DNA of 64,000 nt, from positions 62,001-126,000 of the forward strand of contig JBMHCC010000039.1 of the NCBI GenBank assembly GCA_049890115.1. The letters run 5' to 3'. The position numbers and the translations under genes were made by a program. The notes beneath the pieces are model-generated. The model was not told where the DNA came from. It worked only from the letters and a program-made list of their open reading frames with translations, and made no database searches. Positions 7,289-15,967 of this stretch are shown one piece after another; position 1 is the stretch's first letter; every line of letters begins with the position of its first letter. This DNA comes from UBA685 sp049890115 (GTDB lineage Bacteria > Pseudomonadota > Alphaproteobacteria > Puniceispirillales > Puniceispirillaceae).

Positions 7289-9375
7289 CACTGCCCGCTT
7301 TGCCAGATATCACAATCCCTGCAGACAGGCTGACAGAATTAGAAGCATCATCAGTCCTTGCCATGCTGGCAGAGGCGCTATTATTTTTTGATGATGCCTA
7401 TCATGGCAAAGATGCGCCTTTGATATCTGATAGCGATTATGATGCATTGGTGCGTTATAATCAGACAGTTGAAACGGCGTTCCCGCATCTTGTACGTCAG
7501 GATAGCCCGTCACAGCGTGTCGGTGCTGCTATCGCCTCTGGCTTTGGCAAGATACGTCATGATGTTCCAATGTTATCATTATCAAATGCCTTTTCAGATG
7601 AAGATGTATTTGAATTCACCAAGAGAATAAGGCGTTTTTTAAGCCTTGAAGATACAGCCTTGCTTGCCTTTACCGCAGAGCCAAAAATAGATGGCCTATC
7701 GCTATCTTTACGCTATGAAAACGGTACATTTACCAGAGCCGCTACAAGAGGTGATGGCAGTGAGGGTGAAGATGTCACAGCCAATATCATGGTGACAGAT
7801 AGCATTCCCAAAACATTATCAGGCAACCCGCCAGAATTGCTTGAGGTGCGCGGTGAACTTTATATGGATAAGGCAGATTTTCTAGAGCTCAATCAGCGTC
7901 AGGAACAAGCTGGTGCCAAGATTTTTGCCAATCCGCGCAATGCTGCTGCTGGCTCTTTGCGGCAAAAAGATGCTGCCATCACAGCCAGCCGTCCTTTACG
8001 TTTTTTTGCCTATAGTGCTGGCGCATCAAAAGGGGGGCATTGGCAAACACATTCTGATTTCTTGAGTGATTTGCGTTCTTATGGATTTGCCGTCAATGAG
8101 CTTACCGCATTTTGTCACTCAGCTGATGAGTTGCTAGCTGCCTATCATAAAATTGGTGATGCCAGATCCAGCCTTGCCTATGATATTGACGGGGTTGTCT
8201 ATAAGGTTGATGATCATAGCTATCAAAGCAGGCTAGGACAGGTGAGCCGCGCCCCGCGCTGGGCCATCGCTCATAAATTTCCAGCTGAAAAAGCCACCAC
8301 CATCATTGATGATATTACCATTCAGGTTGGTCGCACAGGCGCATTGACACCTGTGGCAAGATTGCAACCTGTGAATGTGGGCGGGGTTATTGTTTCCAAT
8401 GCCACCTTGCATAATGAAGATGAGATAATCCGCAAAGATATTCGCATTGGTGATAGCGTGATATTGCAACGTGCTGGTGATGTCATCCCTCAAATTGTTG
8501 CTGTCATACCAGAAAAACGCCCAGAGACTAGCCAGCCTTATTCTTTTCCTGAGACCTGCCCTGTCTGTAATAGGCCAGCGATGCGACCTGATGGTGAGGC
8601 AGTGCGCCGCTGTAGTGGCGGTTTTGCTTGTGAAGCACAAGCCGTTGAAAGGTTGAAACATTTTGTATCTCGTAATGCCTTTGATATTGAAGGGCTTGGC
8701 ACAAAGCAGATTGAACAATTCTTTGAACTTGGCTGGGTCAAAGAACCAGCTGATATTTTTGCATTGCCAAAGCGTCGTGATGAGATCCAAGACCTTGACC
8801 GCATGGGTGAAACATCAGCTGGCAATCTGATAATGGCGATTAATGAGCGCCGACAAATCGCACTTGGCCGTGTGATTTTTGGCCTTGGCATTCGCCAGAT
8901 TGGACAAGCTACCGCCAATTTATTGGCCCAGCATTATGAAACGCTTGAAGCTGTTATGGCAGCAGCGATTGACGCTCAACATAGCGACAGCCTGTCTTTT
9001 GATGATCTGGTGAATATTGATCAGATTGGCGAATCTGTAGCAGCTGATATCATTGCCTTTTTCGCTGATGAGGCCAATCAGCAAGCCGTCAGCGCATTAT
9101 TGGCTGAAATCACGCCACTGCCTCCTGAAAAACCAGCAGCAGATAGCCCTATTAGTGGCAAAATACTCGTTTTTACAGGCAGCCTTGTACAAAGCTCGCG
9201 TGCAGAGGCCAAAGCAATGGCAGAACGACTTGGGGCAAAGGTCGCTGGCTCTGTATCATCAAAAACCGATTTTGTGATAGTTGGCGCAGATGCTGGCTCT
9301 AAAGCCAAAAAAGCAGAAGCATTAGGCGTTACAATTTTATCAGAAGATGAATGGCAGGATTTGATTTCCAGCTAA
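7285..9375 (+). CDS. ligA: NAD+-dependent DNA ligase LigA
   Basis: Seals nicks using NAD+. The adenylation-site lysine is in KIDG (Lys134). The domains follow the usual order: an Ia-like N-terminal NAD-binding region, nucleotidyltransferase, OB fold, a four-Cys zinc finger (CPVC...RRC...FAC), helix-hairpin-helix repeats (IFGLGIRQIGQATA) and a C-terminal BRCT domain (GKILVFTGSLVQSSRAE). The length of 696 aa is typical. It is translationally coupled to recN by an ATGA overlap. Its stop codon overlaps the stop of the convergent aminopeptidase gene by 4 bp, so no terminator fits between them. Confidence 0.98.
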   Translation: MTLPALPDITIPADRLTELEASSVLAMLAEALLFFDDAYHGKDAPLISDSDYDALVRYNQTVETAFPHLVRQDSPSQRVGAAIASGFGKIRHDVPMLSLSNAFSDEDVFEFTKRIRRFLSLEDTALLAFTAEPKIDGLSLSLRYENGTFTRAATRGDGSEGEDVTANIMVTDSIPKTLSGNPPELLEVRGELYMDKADFLELNQRQEQAGAKIFANPRNAAAGSLRQKDAAITASRPLRFFAYSAGASKGGHWQTHSDFLSDLRSYGFAVNELTAFCHSADELLAAYHKIGDARSSLAYDIDGVVYKVDDHSYQSRLGQVSRAPRWAIAHKFPAEKATTIIDDITIQVGRTGALTPVARLQPVNVGGVIVSNATLHNEDEIIRKDIRIGDSVILQRAGDVIPQIVAVIPEKRPETSQPYSFPETCPVCNRPAMRPDGEAVRRCSGGFACEAQAVERLKHFVSRNAFDIEGLGTKQIEQFFELGWVKEPADIFALPKRRDEIQDLDRMGETSAGNLIMAINERRQIALGRVIFGLGIRQIGQATANLLAQHYETLEAVMAAAIDAQHSDSLSFDDLVNIDQIGESVAADIIAFFADEANQQAVSALLAEITPLPPEKPAADSPISGKILVFTGSLVQSSRAEAKAMAERLGAKVAGSVSSKTDFVIVGADAGSKAKKAEALGVTILSEDEWQDLISS

Positions 9376-11117
9376 ATCGCGGCACATTTATCACAAAGCC
9401 ATTGCCGCATTGCCTCATCATCACAATAAGGCAGCAGAGCCTGATGGACTGCTTGATGATAATCATTCAGCCATTGGCGCGCGCTATCATCAAGATACTC
9501 TGGCACAATCAGCTTTGTTTCAAATGGTACCATTGTCAGATTTTCAAATGCATAAAAACCGGATATCTCAGCCTCACAAACCGCGACCAGATTTTCAAGC
9601 CTTATCCCCCACTGGCCAGCCTCATAAAACCCTGGCTCATTTGATAAGACCATGCCCTTTTCAAGAGGCAAGCTTGCCCGTTTTGAAATGTGAACAGGGC
9701 CTTCATGAACTGATAGCATGTGACCCACACCATGACCTGTGCCATGCGCATAATCGCGCCCTGTTTCCCATAAAGGCGCACGGCAAATCGCATCCAGATT
9801 ATCGCCTCTTGTGCCATGCGGAAAGACAGCCCTGCCAAGGGCAATATGGCTTGCCAGAACAGCTGTATAGGCCGCTTTCATATCGCTATCTGCCTGACCG
9901 ATAATTAGCGTGCGTGTGATATCTGTTGTGCCAAAACGGTAATGGGCACCGCTATCAATCAAAAGCAAATTATCAGGCTGAATAAGACTATCAGAGCCTG
10001 CTTGTGCACGATAATGGATAATCGCACCATTGGCCCCGCTTCCCATAATCGCATCAAAGCTATCCATCAGATAATCAGCATGTGATTGTCTTTGTTTTTG
10101 TAGAATTTCAACCAGATCTGTTTCATGAAATTGAGCGGCATTTTGCCTCTCTAGCCAGAACCAGAACCGACAAAAAGCCGCAGCATCTATCAGATGTGCT
10201 TTGCGAAACCCAGATAGCTCTGTTTCATTTTTCTGAGCTTTTATCGCTAGCAAAGGACAGCTTTCTTTAACCATTTGCAGCTGATGTTTTGTCATCAGGC
10301 GTGCCATGCCAGATGGCAAGCTGGCAGGGTCAACCGATATTACCTTGCCTGTTAATGAGGCTAGGAAATCATCACATTCTGAAAATGACAGAGATGAAAA
10401 AGACGTGCTGTGATCTGCTGGCAAATCAGCGCCTATCAAAACCAGATCGCCTTGTTTTGGCAGATAGGCAAAACAGAGATGAAAAGGCGTATTGGCTAAA
10501 TCACTGCCTCTGATATTGCAAAGCCAATTCGCACAATCAACCGCACTGATAAAAAGGCCATCATGACCTGCTTTTTGCAAAGCTGATTGTGCATTAGCTA
10601 TTTTAATATCTGCCATGCAGCCTGTCTGCCAATCATCTAAAAAGAACGCAGATTGACGGATAAATTCAGGCCTATCATGCCAGAGCGCATCTATCGGATG
10701 GCTGGCAAGCGGATGCCATGTAATCGCACAATCTTCTGCTTTATCAGGCAAATTATCACGCTGTGATAAGGTGGTGGTCATCTCATCAAAACCAAGACGC
10801 AATTCACCTAGCCCTGTTTCAGCTATATAGTCAGCCAGATAATCAGCTAGGGCATTTGGTCCAGAATCACGCCATTGCCAGATATCTTTTGCCAGCTCTT
10901 GTGCCATCTGCAAATGATAACGCCCATCTGAAAAGACCACTGCCTTATCAGGCAAAATCAGCGCAAAGCCAGCTGACCCTGTAAACCCACTAATAAAGGC
11001 TAGCCTCTCATCACAGGCGCGCACTTCTTCTCCAGAATAGATATCACCGCGCCAAATAATCAGACCATCCAGGTTTTGCCTTGCAAGGCTGTCACGTAAT
11101 GCTGTGACCATAGTCAT
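9372..11117 (-). CDS. pepP: Xaa-Pro aminopeptidase (M24 family)
   Basis: Metallopeptidase removing N-terminal residues before proline. There are two N-terminal creatinase-like domains, then the pita-bread catalytic domain. The five metal ligands are recognisable: Asp in LLIDSGAHY, Asp in TTDITRT, His in GTGHGVGHM, Glu in NEPGFY and Glu in IRLENL. At 581 residues it matches the long three-domain aminopeptidase P type. The ATG at 11117 is chosen because it overlaps the prmA stop (TGATG). A longer frame from 11165 would run into prmA. The product is probably cytoplasmic, as no signal peptide is seen. Confidence 0.93.
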   Translation of the reverse strand: MTMVTALRDSLARQNLDGLIIWRGDIYSGEEVRACDERLAFISGFTGSAGFALILPDKAVVFSDGRYHLQMAQELAKDIWQWRDSGPNALADYLADYIAETGLGELRLGFDEMTTTLSQRDNLPDKAEDCAITWHPLASHPIDALWHDRPEFIRQSAFFLDDWQTGCMADIKIANAQSALQKAGHDGLFISAVDCANWLCNIRGSDLANTPFHLCFAYLPKQGDLVLIGADLPADHSTSFSSLSFSECDDFLASLTGKVISVDPASLPSGMARLMTKHQLQMVKESCPLLAIKAQKNETELSGFRKAHLIDAAAFCRFWFWLERQNAAQFHETDLVEILQKQRQSHADYLMDSFDAIMGSGANGAIIHYRAQAGSDSLIQPDNLLLIDSGAHYRFGTTDITRTLIIGQADSDMKAAYTAVLASHIALGRAVFPHGTRGDNLDAICRAPLWETGRDYAHGTGHGVGHMLSVHEGPVHISKRASLPLEKGMVLSNEPGFYEAGQWGIRLENLVAVCEAEISGFYAFENLTMVPFETKLIVPEYLDDSARQWLNDYHQAVHQALLPYCDDEAMRQWLCDKCAAI

Positions 11118-12031
11118 CAGACAACCCCTTTCGCATGGGCAAAGCTCATCACCAAAGCGCTCCATTCCCCAATATGGATGCGCCGCCTGACAATCAGGCC
11201 TTCTTTGCGGAAAGCGGCGATAATCAGCGGCTCTTGCGCTATCAAAATACCTGATAAAATGAGCCGCCCTTCTGCGCTTAATTTGGCAGCAATCTCAGCT
11301 GATAATGCCTTTAACGGCCCTGCCAGAATATTGGCAATCAGCACATCATAAGGGGCATGATGATGCATTTTACGGCTGGCAAACCCTTTTGATGTCAAAC
11401 ATGGCATCTGCTTTGCTGAAATATGATTTAACCGCCGATTGGCACTAGCTGTTCTGGTGGCAACAGGGTCAATATCAGATGCGATTATTGTGGCATAAGG
11501 CATCAGGCGCGCAACTGCCATTGCCAAAATCGCGCTGCCTGCCCCTAAATCCAGAACAGATCGCGCCTTGCGTTTAAAGCTATCTTTTTTCAGCAAATCA
11601 TCTAGCGCAATCAAGCACCCTTCTGTGGTGGGATGTGTGCCAGACCCAAAGGCTTCAGCTGCTTCAATTTGTAGTTTCTTTGTACCAGCTGGCGCTTGCT
11701 GTGTTACATGGCTGCCATAAATCCAAAAGCGGCCAATATGTAATGGCGGAAAGGAAGCACGGTTCTCAGCCAGCCAATCACGCTTGCCATAGGCGATAAT
11801 ATCATGATCTGGCACAATGTTATCATCACTGGCCTGTTGCAGAGCGGCGGCGACAAGGCCATCATCAGGCGCATGATCAAAAAAGGCCTCAATTATCCAA
11901 TTTGGCGCATCAAGATAGGGACGTGATACAGATAGTGCCATCGCCCCGCATCGTTCTTCAAGAGCGGTTTCATAGGCATTTGTTGGCCCTGTGATATCTA
12001 GTCTGACTGACCAGCTTTCTTGTTCTGACAT
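11117..12031 (-). CDS. prmA: Ribosomal protein L11 methyltransferase PrmA
   Basis: SAM-dependent enzyme that trimethylates ribosomal protein L11. The sequence shows FGSGTHPTTEGCLIALDDL and the SAM-binding motif VLDLGAGSAILAMAVARL, then ASDIDPVATRTASANRRLN. The catalytic-region motif DVLIANILAGPLKAL follows. An N-terminal ferredoxin-like L11-binding domain precedes these. Start 12031 (MSEQESW) lies 4 nt after the helicase stop. An upstream ATG at 12049 would overlap that gene. The downstream start overlaps its stop, so helicase, prmA and pepP form a tight operon. Confidence 0.94.
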   Translation of the reverse strand: MSEQESWSVRLDITGPTNAYETALEERCGAMALSVSRPYLDAPNWIIEAFFDHAPDDGLVAAALQQASDDNIVPDHDIIAYGKRDWLAENRASFPPLHIGRFWIYGSHVTQQAPAGTKKLQIEAAEAFGSGTHPTTEGCLIALDDLLKKDSFKRKARSVLDLGAGSAILAMAVARLMPYATIIASDIDPVATRTASANRRLNHISAKQMPCLTSKGFASRKMHHHAPYDVLIANILAGPLKALSAEIAAKLSAEGRLILSGILIAQEPLIIAAFRKEGLIVRRRIHIGEWSALVMSFAHAKGVV

Positions 12032-12035
12032 ATCT

Positions 12036-14333
12036 TTATGATGCCTCATTTTTCGTCATTTTTTCAACAAAGCTGGCAACAACTTTTTTGCGCCCTGCCC
12101 GGTCAAAAGCGATTTCCAATTTATCACCTTCTACCGCTGTCACATTGCCCATGCCAAATTTTTGATGAAAGACACGTTCATTTTTGGCAAATCCAGATGC
12201 GCTAGTGCTATCTGGCACCCAGCCATCTTCATCACGGCGCGGCGCATGTGCCAGTGAAGCATTTTTGCGATCAGCTGCACGGTGCCAGCCAGGCCCATAA
12301 CCAGCCTGCCCCGCACGTTGCGATGCATCACCCACCATAATCGGCTCTGAACGGCCAACTGACAGGCCTTGTGCCAAATCTTCGATAATATGCTGCTTGG
12401 GAAGCTCACCAATAAAGCGCGAGGGGATACAGGCCTGCCATAATCCATGAATACGCCGATTAGCCGCAAAAGAAACAAACAGATTCTCTCTGGCTCTGGT
12501 AATGCCGACATAGCCAAGACGGCGTTCCTCTTCAAGGCCAGCACCGCCATTTTCATCCAAAGAACGCTGACTTGGAAATAGCCCTTCTTCCCAGCCAGGT
12601 AAAAAGACAGTGTTAAATTCCAGCCCTTTTGCGGCATGTAATGTCATCAAAGATACCTCGCCATCCTGATTGGCATTTTCAGTATCTGTGACCAAAGCAA
12701 TATGTTCCAAGAAGGCATCAAGTGTCTCAAAATCTTCCATTGCTGCGACAAGTTCTTTGAGGTTCTCAAGCCTGCTTGGCGAATCAGGGTTTTTATCAGC
12801 CTGCCACATAGCGGTATAGCCGCTATCATCAAGCACAAATCGTGCCAAATCTGCGGCGCTTAATTCTTTTGCCTCAGCACGCCAGCCTTCAATCTGACGC
12901 ACAAATCCAGCCAAAGAACGCCGTGCTTGTGGCTTTAGCTCATCACTATCAGCAAGAGAGGTTGCTGCTGTTAGATAGGGTGTGTCAGTGGCTCTGGCAT
13001 AGGCGAATATCGTTTGCAGTGATGCTGTACCTAGCCCTCTTTTTGGCGTGTTAATAATACGCTCAAACGCCAAATCATCAGCTGGCTGTGCGATAAGACG
13101 CAAATAAGCAAGCGCATCTCTTATCTCAGCACGTTCATAAAATCTTGTACCAACAACACGGTAAGGCAAGCCAATCGCAATAAATCGTTCTTCAAATTCG
13201 CGTGTCTGATAGCCAGCACGAACCAAAACAGCGATTTCATTTAACTCATGGCCATCTTTTAACAAATGTTCAATCTGGCTTGATAAGGTGCGTGCTTCTT
13301 CATGGCCATCCCAATAGCCAGAAATCTGGACGGGCTTGCCATCAGCCCCAGAGGTGTAAAGCTCTTTGCCAAGGCGTGTTTCATTATGCGCGATAAGGGC
13401 TGATGCACAGGCTAAGATCTGACCAGATGAGCGGTAATTCTCTTCAAGCCTGACGATTTTTGCACCATTATAATCTTTTTCAAATTTCAGAATATTGCCA
13501 ACCTCAGCCCCGCGCCAGCCATAAATAGACTGGTCATCATCACCCACACAGCATAGATTTTTATTTTTTTGTGCCAGTAAACGAAGCCATAAATATTGCG
13601 CAATATTCGTGTCTTGATATTCATCAACCAGAATATGAGTAAGCTTATTATGATACTCTGCCAGCACATCTGGATGATTTGAAAAAATGGTCAAAAGATG
13701 CAATAGCAAATCACCAAAATCAGCTGCATTCAGGCTTTTCAGCCGCGCCTGATACGCCTCATAAAGCTGAACCGCTTTGCCATCTGCTAAATCACCAGCT
13801 TCAGCAATAGATACCTTATCAGCTGTCAGGCCTTTATCTTTCCATTTGCCAATCATCGCCAGAATGGCGCGTGGTTGCCAGCGTTTAGGATCAATGGCCT
13901 GCAGCTCCATGACTTGTTTTATCAAACGAAGTTGGTCATCTGTATCAATGATGGTGAAATTAGAATGCAAGCCAACCAAACCAGCATGACGGCGCAACAT
14001 ACGAGCGGCAACAGAATGAAATGTGCCAAGCATGACCTGTTCAGCCATTGGCCCGACCATGGCTGATACGCGTTCTTTCATCTCACGTGCTGCTTTATTG
14101 GTAAAAGTCACAGCCAGAATATTCCATGGCATCGCTGTTCTGCTGGCAATAAGCTGGGCAATGCGTGCTGTTAGAACACGTGTTTTACCTGTACCAGCAC
14201 CAGATAGCACCAATAAGGGCCCATCAAGTGTTGTGACCGCCTCTTCTTGTGGCTGATTCAAACCAGCAAGCCAAGGGCCTGCCACAGGCTGAGACAAAGA
14301 TGGTGATGATTGCGGGGTGATATCTGATACCAA
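12036..14333 (-). CDS. uvrD: UvrD/PcrA-type superfamily 1 DNA helicase
   Basis: ATP-dependent 3'-5' helicase for nucleotide-excision and mismatch repair. All SF1A motifs are seen: SGAGTGKTRVLTARI (Walker A), ILVDEYQDTNIAQYLW (II), DDQSIYGWRGA (III), EENYRSS (IV), MTLHAAKGLEF (V) and YVGITRARE (VI). The C-terminal FHQKFGMGNVTAVEGDKLEIAF is the Tudor-like RNA polymerase-binding module of PcrA/UvrD. The start is TTG, supported by GGAAG 7 nt upstream. A perfect TATAAT lies 27 bp before the start. Whether to call it uvrD or pcrA is a naming choice. Confidence 0.96.
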   Translation of the reverse strand: MVSDITPQSSPSLSQPVAGPWLAGLNQPQEEAVTTLDGPLLVLSGAGTGKTRVLTARIAQLIASRTAMPWNILAVTFTNKAAREMKERVSAMVGPMAEQVMLGTFHSVAARMLRRHAGLVGLHSNFTIIDTDDQLRLIKQVMELQAIDPKRWQPRAILAMIGKWKDKGLTADKVSIAEAGDLADGKAVQLYEAYQARLKSLNAADFGDLLLHLLTIFSNHPDVLAEYHNKLTHILVDEYQDTNIAQYLWLRLLAQKNKNLCCVGDDDQSIYGWRGAEVGNILKFEKDYNGAKIVRLEENYRSSGQILACASALIAHNETRLGKELYTSGADGKPVQISGYWDGHEEARTLSSQIEHLLKDGHELNEIAVLVRAGYQTREFEERFIAIGLPYRVVGTRFYERAEIRDALAYLRLIAQPADDLAFERIINTPKRGLGTASLQTIFAYARATDTPYLTAATSLADSDELKPQARRSLAGFVRQIEGWRAEAKELSAADLARFVLDDSGYTAMWQADKNPDSPSRLENLKELVAAMEDFETLDAFLEHIALVTDTENANQDGEVSLMTLHAAKGLEFNTVFLPGWEEGLFPSQRSLDENGGAGLEEERRLGYVGITRARENLFVSFAANRRIHGLWQACIPSRFIGELPKQHIIEDLAQGLSVGRSEPIMVGDASQRAGQAGYGPGWHRAADRKNASLAHAPRRDEDGWVPDSTSASGFAKNERVFHQKFGMGNVTAVEGDKLEIAFDRAGRKKVVASFVEKMTKNEAS

Positions 14334-14359
14334 AACAATACTTCCAAAAGGCTAATGCC

Positions 14360-14389
14360 ATTATAAGGCATGTAAAATCATAAATCTAA
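14360..14389 (-). promoter_or_regulatory. Probable sigma-70 promoter of the uvrD-prmA-pepP operon
   Basis: On the minus strand there is a perfect -10 TATAAT (14365-14360) with TTAGAT (14389-14384) at 18-bp spacing. It lies about 27 bp upstream of the TTG start, leaving a short leader with GGAAG. The -35 is weak. Confidence 0.5.
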
Positions 14390-14536
14390 AGATAGAACAA
14401 ATCATGAAAATAAAAAAGGGGATGCTGTGAATTCAGCTCTTCTTTTTTTCAAAAAACGCCTCATCTATTCGGATAGGATGGCAATTCTGGACAAATCCTG
14501 TTGCGCTTGATAACTACAATAGACACGAAGTGATGA

Positions 14537-15316
14537 ATGAGTGAGAAAATGATGGGTCTGCGATCACAAAAGATATCTCTGTGGCTTTGTCTGGTGGTTA
14601 CGGTGGGACTTAGTGCCTGTTCCAGCCTGCCAGTTGAAGAGCGCACAGATAATCGTGATCCTTTTGAAGATACCAACCGCAAGGTCTTTGCCTTTAATAT
14701 GGCAGCTGATAGCTATGTGCTAGAGCCTGTTGCAAGCGGCTATCGCACAGCTGTGCCAGATAATGTCCAACAAGCTGTTGGCAATCATTTACATTGGGCA
14801 TCATTACCATCAACAGCTGTTAATTCCACCTTGCAAGGCAAATTTGAAAATGCTGCTTTGGCAGTTATTCATTTTGCCATTAATGGCCTAACATTAGGTC
14901 TGGCTGATCTGACGCCTGAGGATGATAAGCCAACAAGAGAAGATTTCGGCCAAACGCTTGCTGCTGCCAACGTGCCAGAAGGCGCATATATTGAAGTGCC
15001 TTTATTAGGCGCTCATACCACAAGATCGCTATCAGGTCGTGTTGTTGATTTTGTTCTGAACCCGCTATCTGCCCTAGAAGCAGGCCAAGCTGGCCAAACT
15101 GTGCAAAATGCCCAATTACCAGTCGGGGCAATCTCATTCAGAGCCCAGAATTTCGACGCTATCAATGATGTCAAATATAACGCTCTTGACCCTTATGCGA
15201 GGGCACGCTCTGTTTATTATCAGCAACGAGCTGGCTTATTGGCTGATCGCCTGCCTGGCGAGATTGTCGATGATGCCAATGATGATGCTTTTAGCGACTT
15301 TTTCGGAGATTCGTAA
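14537..15316 (+). CDS. mlaA: Phospholipid-trafficking lipoprotein MlaA (VacJ)
   Basis: Outer-membrane lipoprotein that removes mislocalised phospholipids from the outer leaflet. The lipoprotein signal ends in LSAC (Cys at about 28). The family core follows: DPFEDTNRKVFAFNMAAD, VPDNVQQAVGNH, INGLTLGLADL and DFGQTLAAANVPEGAYIEVPLLG. The length of 259 aa is typical. The gene immediately precedes mlaC (3-nt gap). The inner-membrane MlaFED transporter is not in the window. It is divergent from the helicase operon. Confidence 0.95.
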   Translation: MSEKMMGLRSQKISLWLCLVVTVGLSACSSLPVEERTDNRDPFEDTNRKVFAFNMAADSYVLEPVASGYRTAVPDNVQQAVGNHLHWASLPSTAVNSTLQGKFENAALAVIHFAINGLTLGLADLTPEDDKPTREDFGQTLAAANVPEGAYIEVPLLGAHTTRSLSGRVVDFVLNPLSALEAGQAGQTVQNAQLPVGAISFRAQNFDAINDVKYNALDPYARARSVYYQQRAGLLADRLPGEIVDDANDDAFSDFFGDS

Positions 15317-15319
15317 AAA

Positions 15320-15943
15320 ATGAGACATTCTGTTTTTTTAACATTATCTTCAGCTTTCCTTCTGACACTAAGCTTGTCTGCCACCCCTGCTTTGGCAGAT
15401 AATCGACTGGCAGATGCCAAAGCATTGGTCACGGCAATGGCAGATGCTGTTAAGATGACAGTTGAACAAAATTATGATGATGATGGCGAACGTATTGCGG
15501 CTGTTGATAAGCTGATTGATACCTATTTTGATTTTGATGGCATTGCCCGTTTTTCAGCAGGTCGCTATTGGCGGGCTGCAAACGAAGATGAAAAAGCTGA
15601 TTATAAAGAGCTGTTCCGCATGGTATTAACAGGGCTTGCGGCACGGCAATTTGACCAGCTAAAAGGCCTTGATTATCAGGTCACAGATGCGGTTGCCAAA
15701 GGTGACAAGCTGGTTCTGGTTACTGGTGTGATGCAAGACCCGTCTGGCAAATCAGCTGATGTTATTGTTAGCTGGCGTGTTGCCACCCCAAAGGGCAAAG
15801 AGCAGCGTATCATTGATGTTGAGATTGAAAATATTTCTATGCTGATTACACAGCAACAGGAAAATACCGCCATAATTCGAAAAAATGGCGGCAAATTTTC
15901 TGCATTAATAGATGTTTTGCGCAAATCAGCAGAGGCACTTTAA
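15320..15943 (+). CDS. mlaC: Periplasmic phospholipid-binding protein MlaC
   Basis: This 207-residue protein carries a Sec signal peptide (cleavage after ATPALA). It has the Tol-tolerance-Ttg2/MlaC fold signature: YFDFDGIARFSAGRYW, EDEKADYKELFRMVL, VSWRVATPKGKEQRIIDVEIE and ISMLITQQ. MlaC shuttles phospholipid between MlaA and the inner-membrane MlaFEDB complex. It lies 3 nt after mlaA, so the two are almost certainly co-transcribed. The end of the gene overlaps an imperfect hairpin (15931-15955) that may end transcription. Confidence 0.94.
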   Translation: MRHSVFLTLSSAFLLTLSLSATPALADNRLADAKALVTAMADAVKMTVEQNYDDDGERIAAVDKLIDTYFDFDGIARFSAGRYWRAANEDEKADYKELFRMVLTGLAARQFDQLKGLDYQVTDAVAKGDKLVLVTGVMQDPSGKSADVIVSWRVATPKGKEQRIIDVEIENISMLITQQQENTAIIRKNGGKFSALIDVLRKSAEAL

Positions 15944-15955
15944 AAAGCGCCTCTT
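15931..15955. terminator. Imperfect hairpin between convergent mlaC and ettA
   Basis: AGAGGC-A-CTT, loop TAAA, AAG-C-GCCTCT forms a stem with one mismatch spanning the mlaC stop. It lies in the 24-bp gap between converging genes. T-runs are poor on both strands, so terminator function is uncertain. Confidence 0.4.
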
Positions 15956-15967
15956 ATCTGAAATTGA

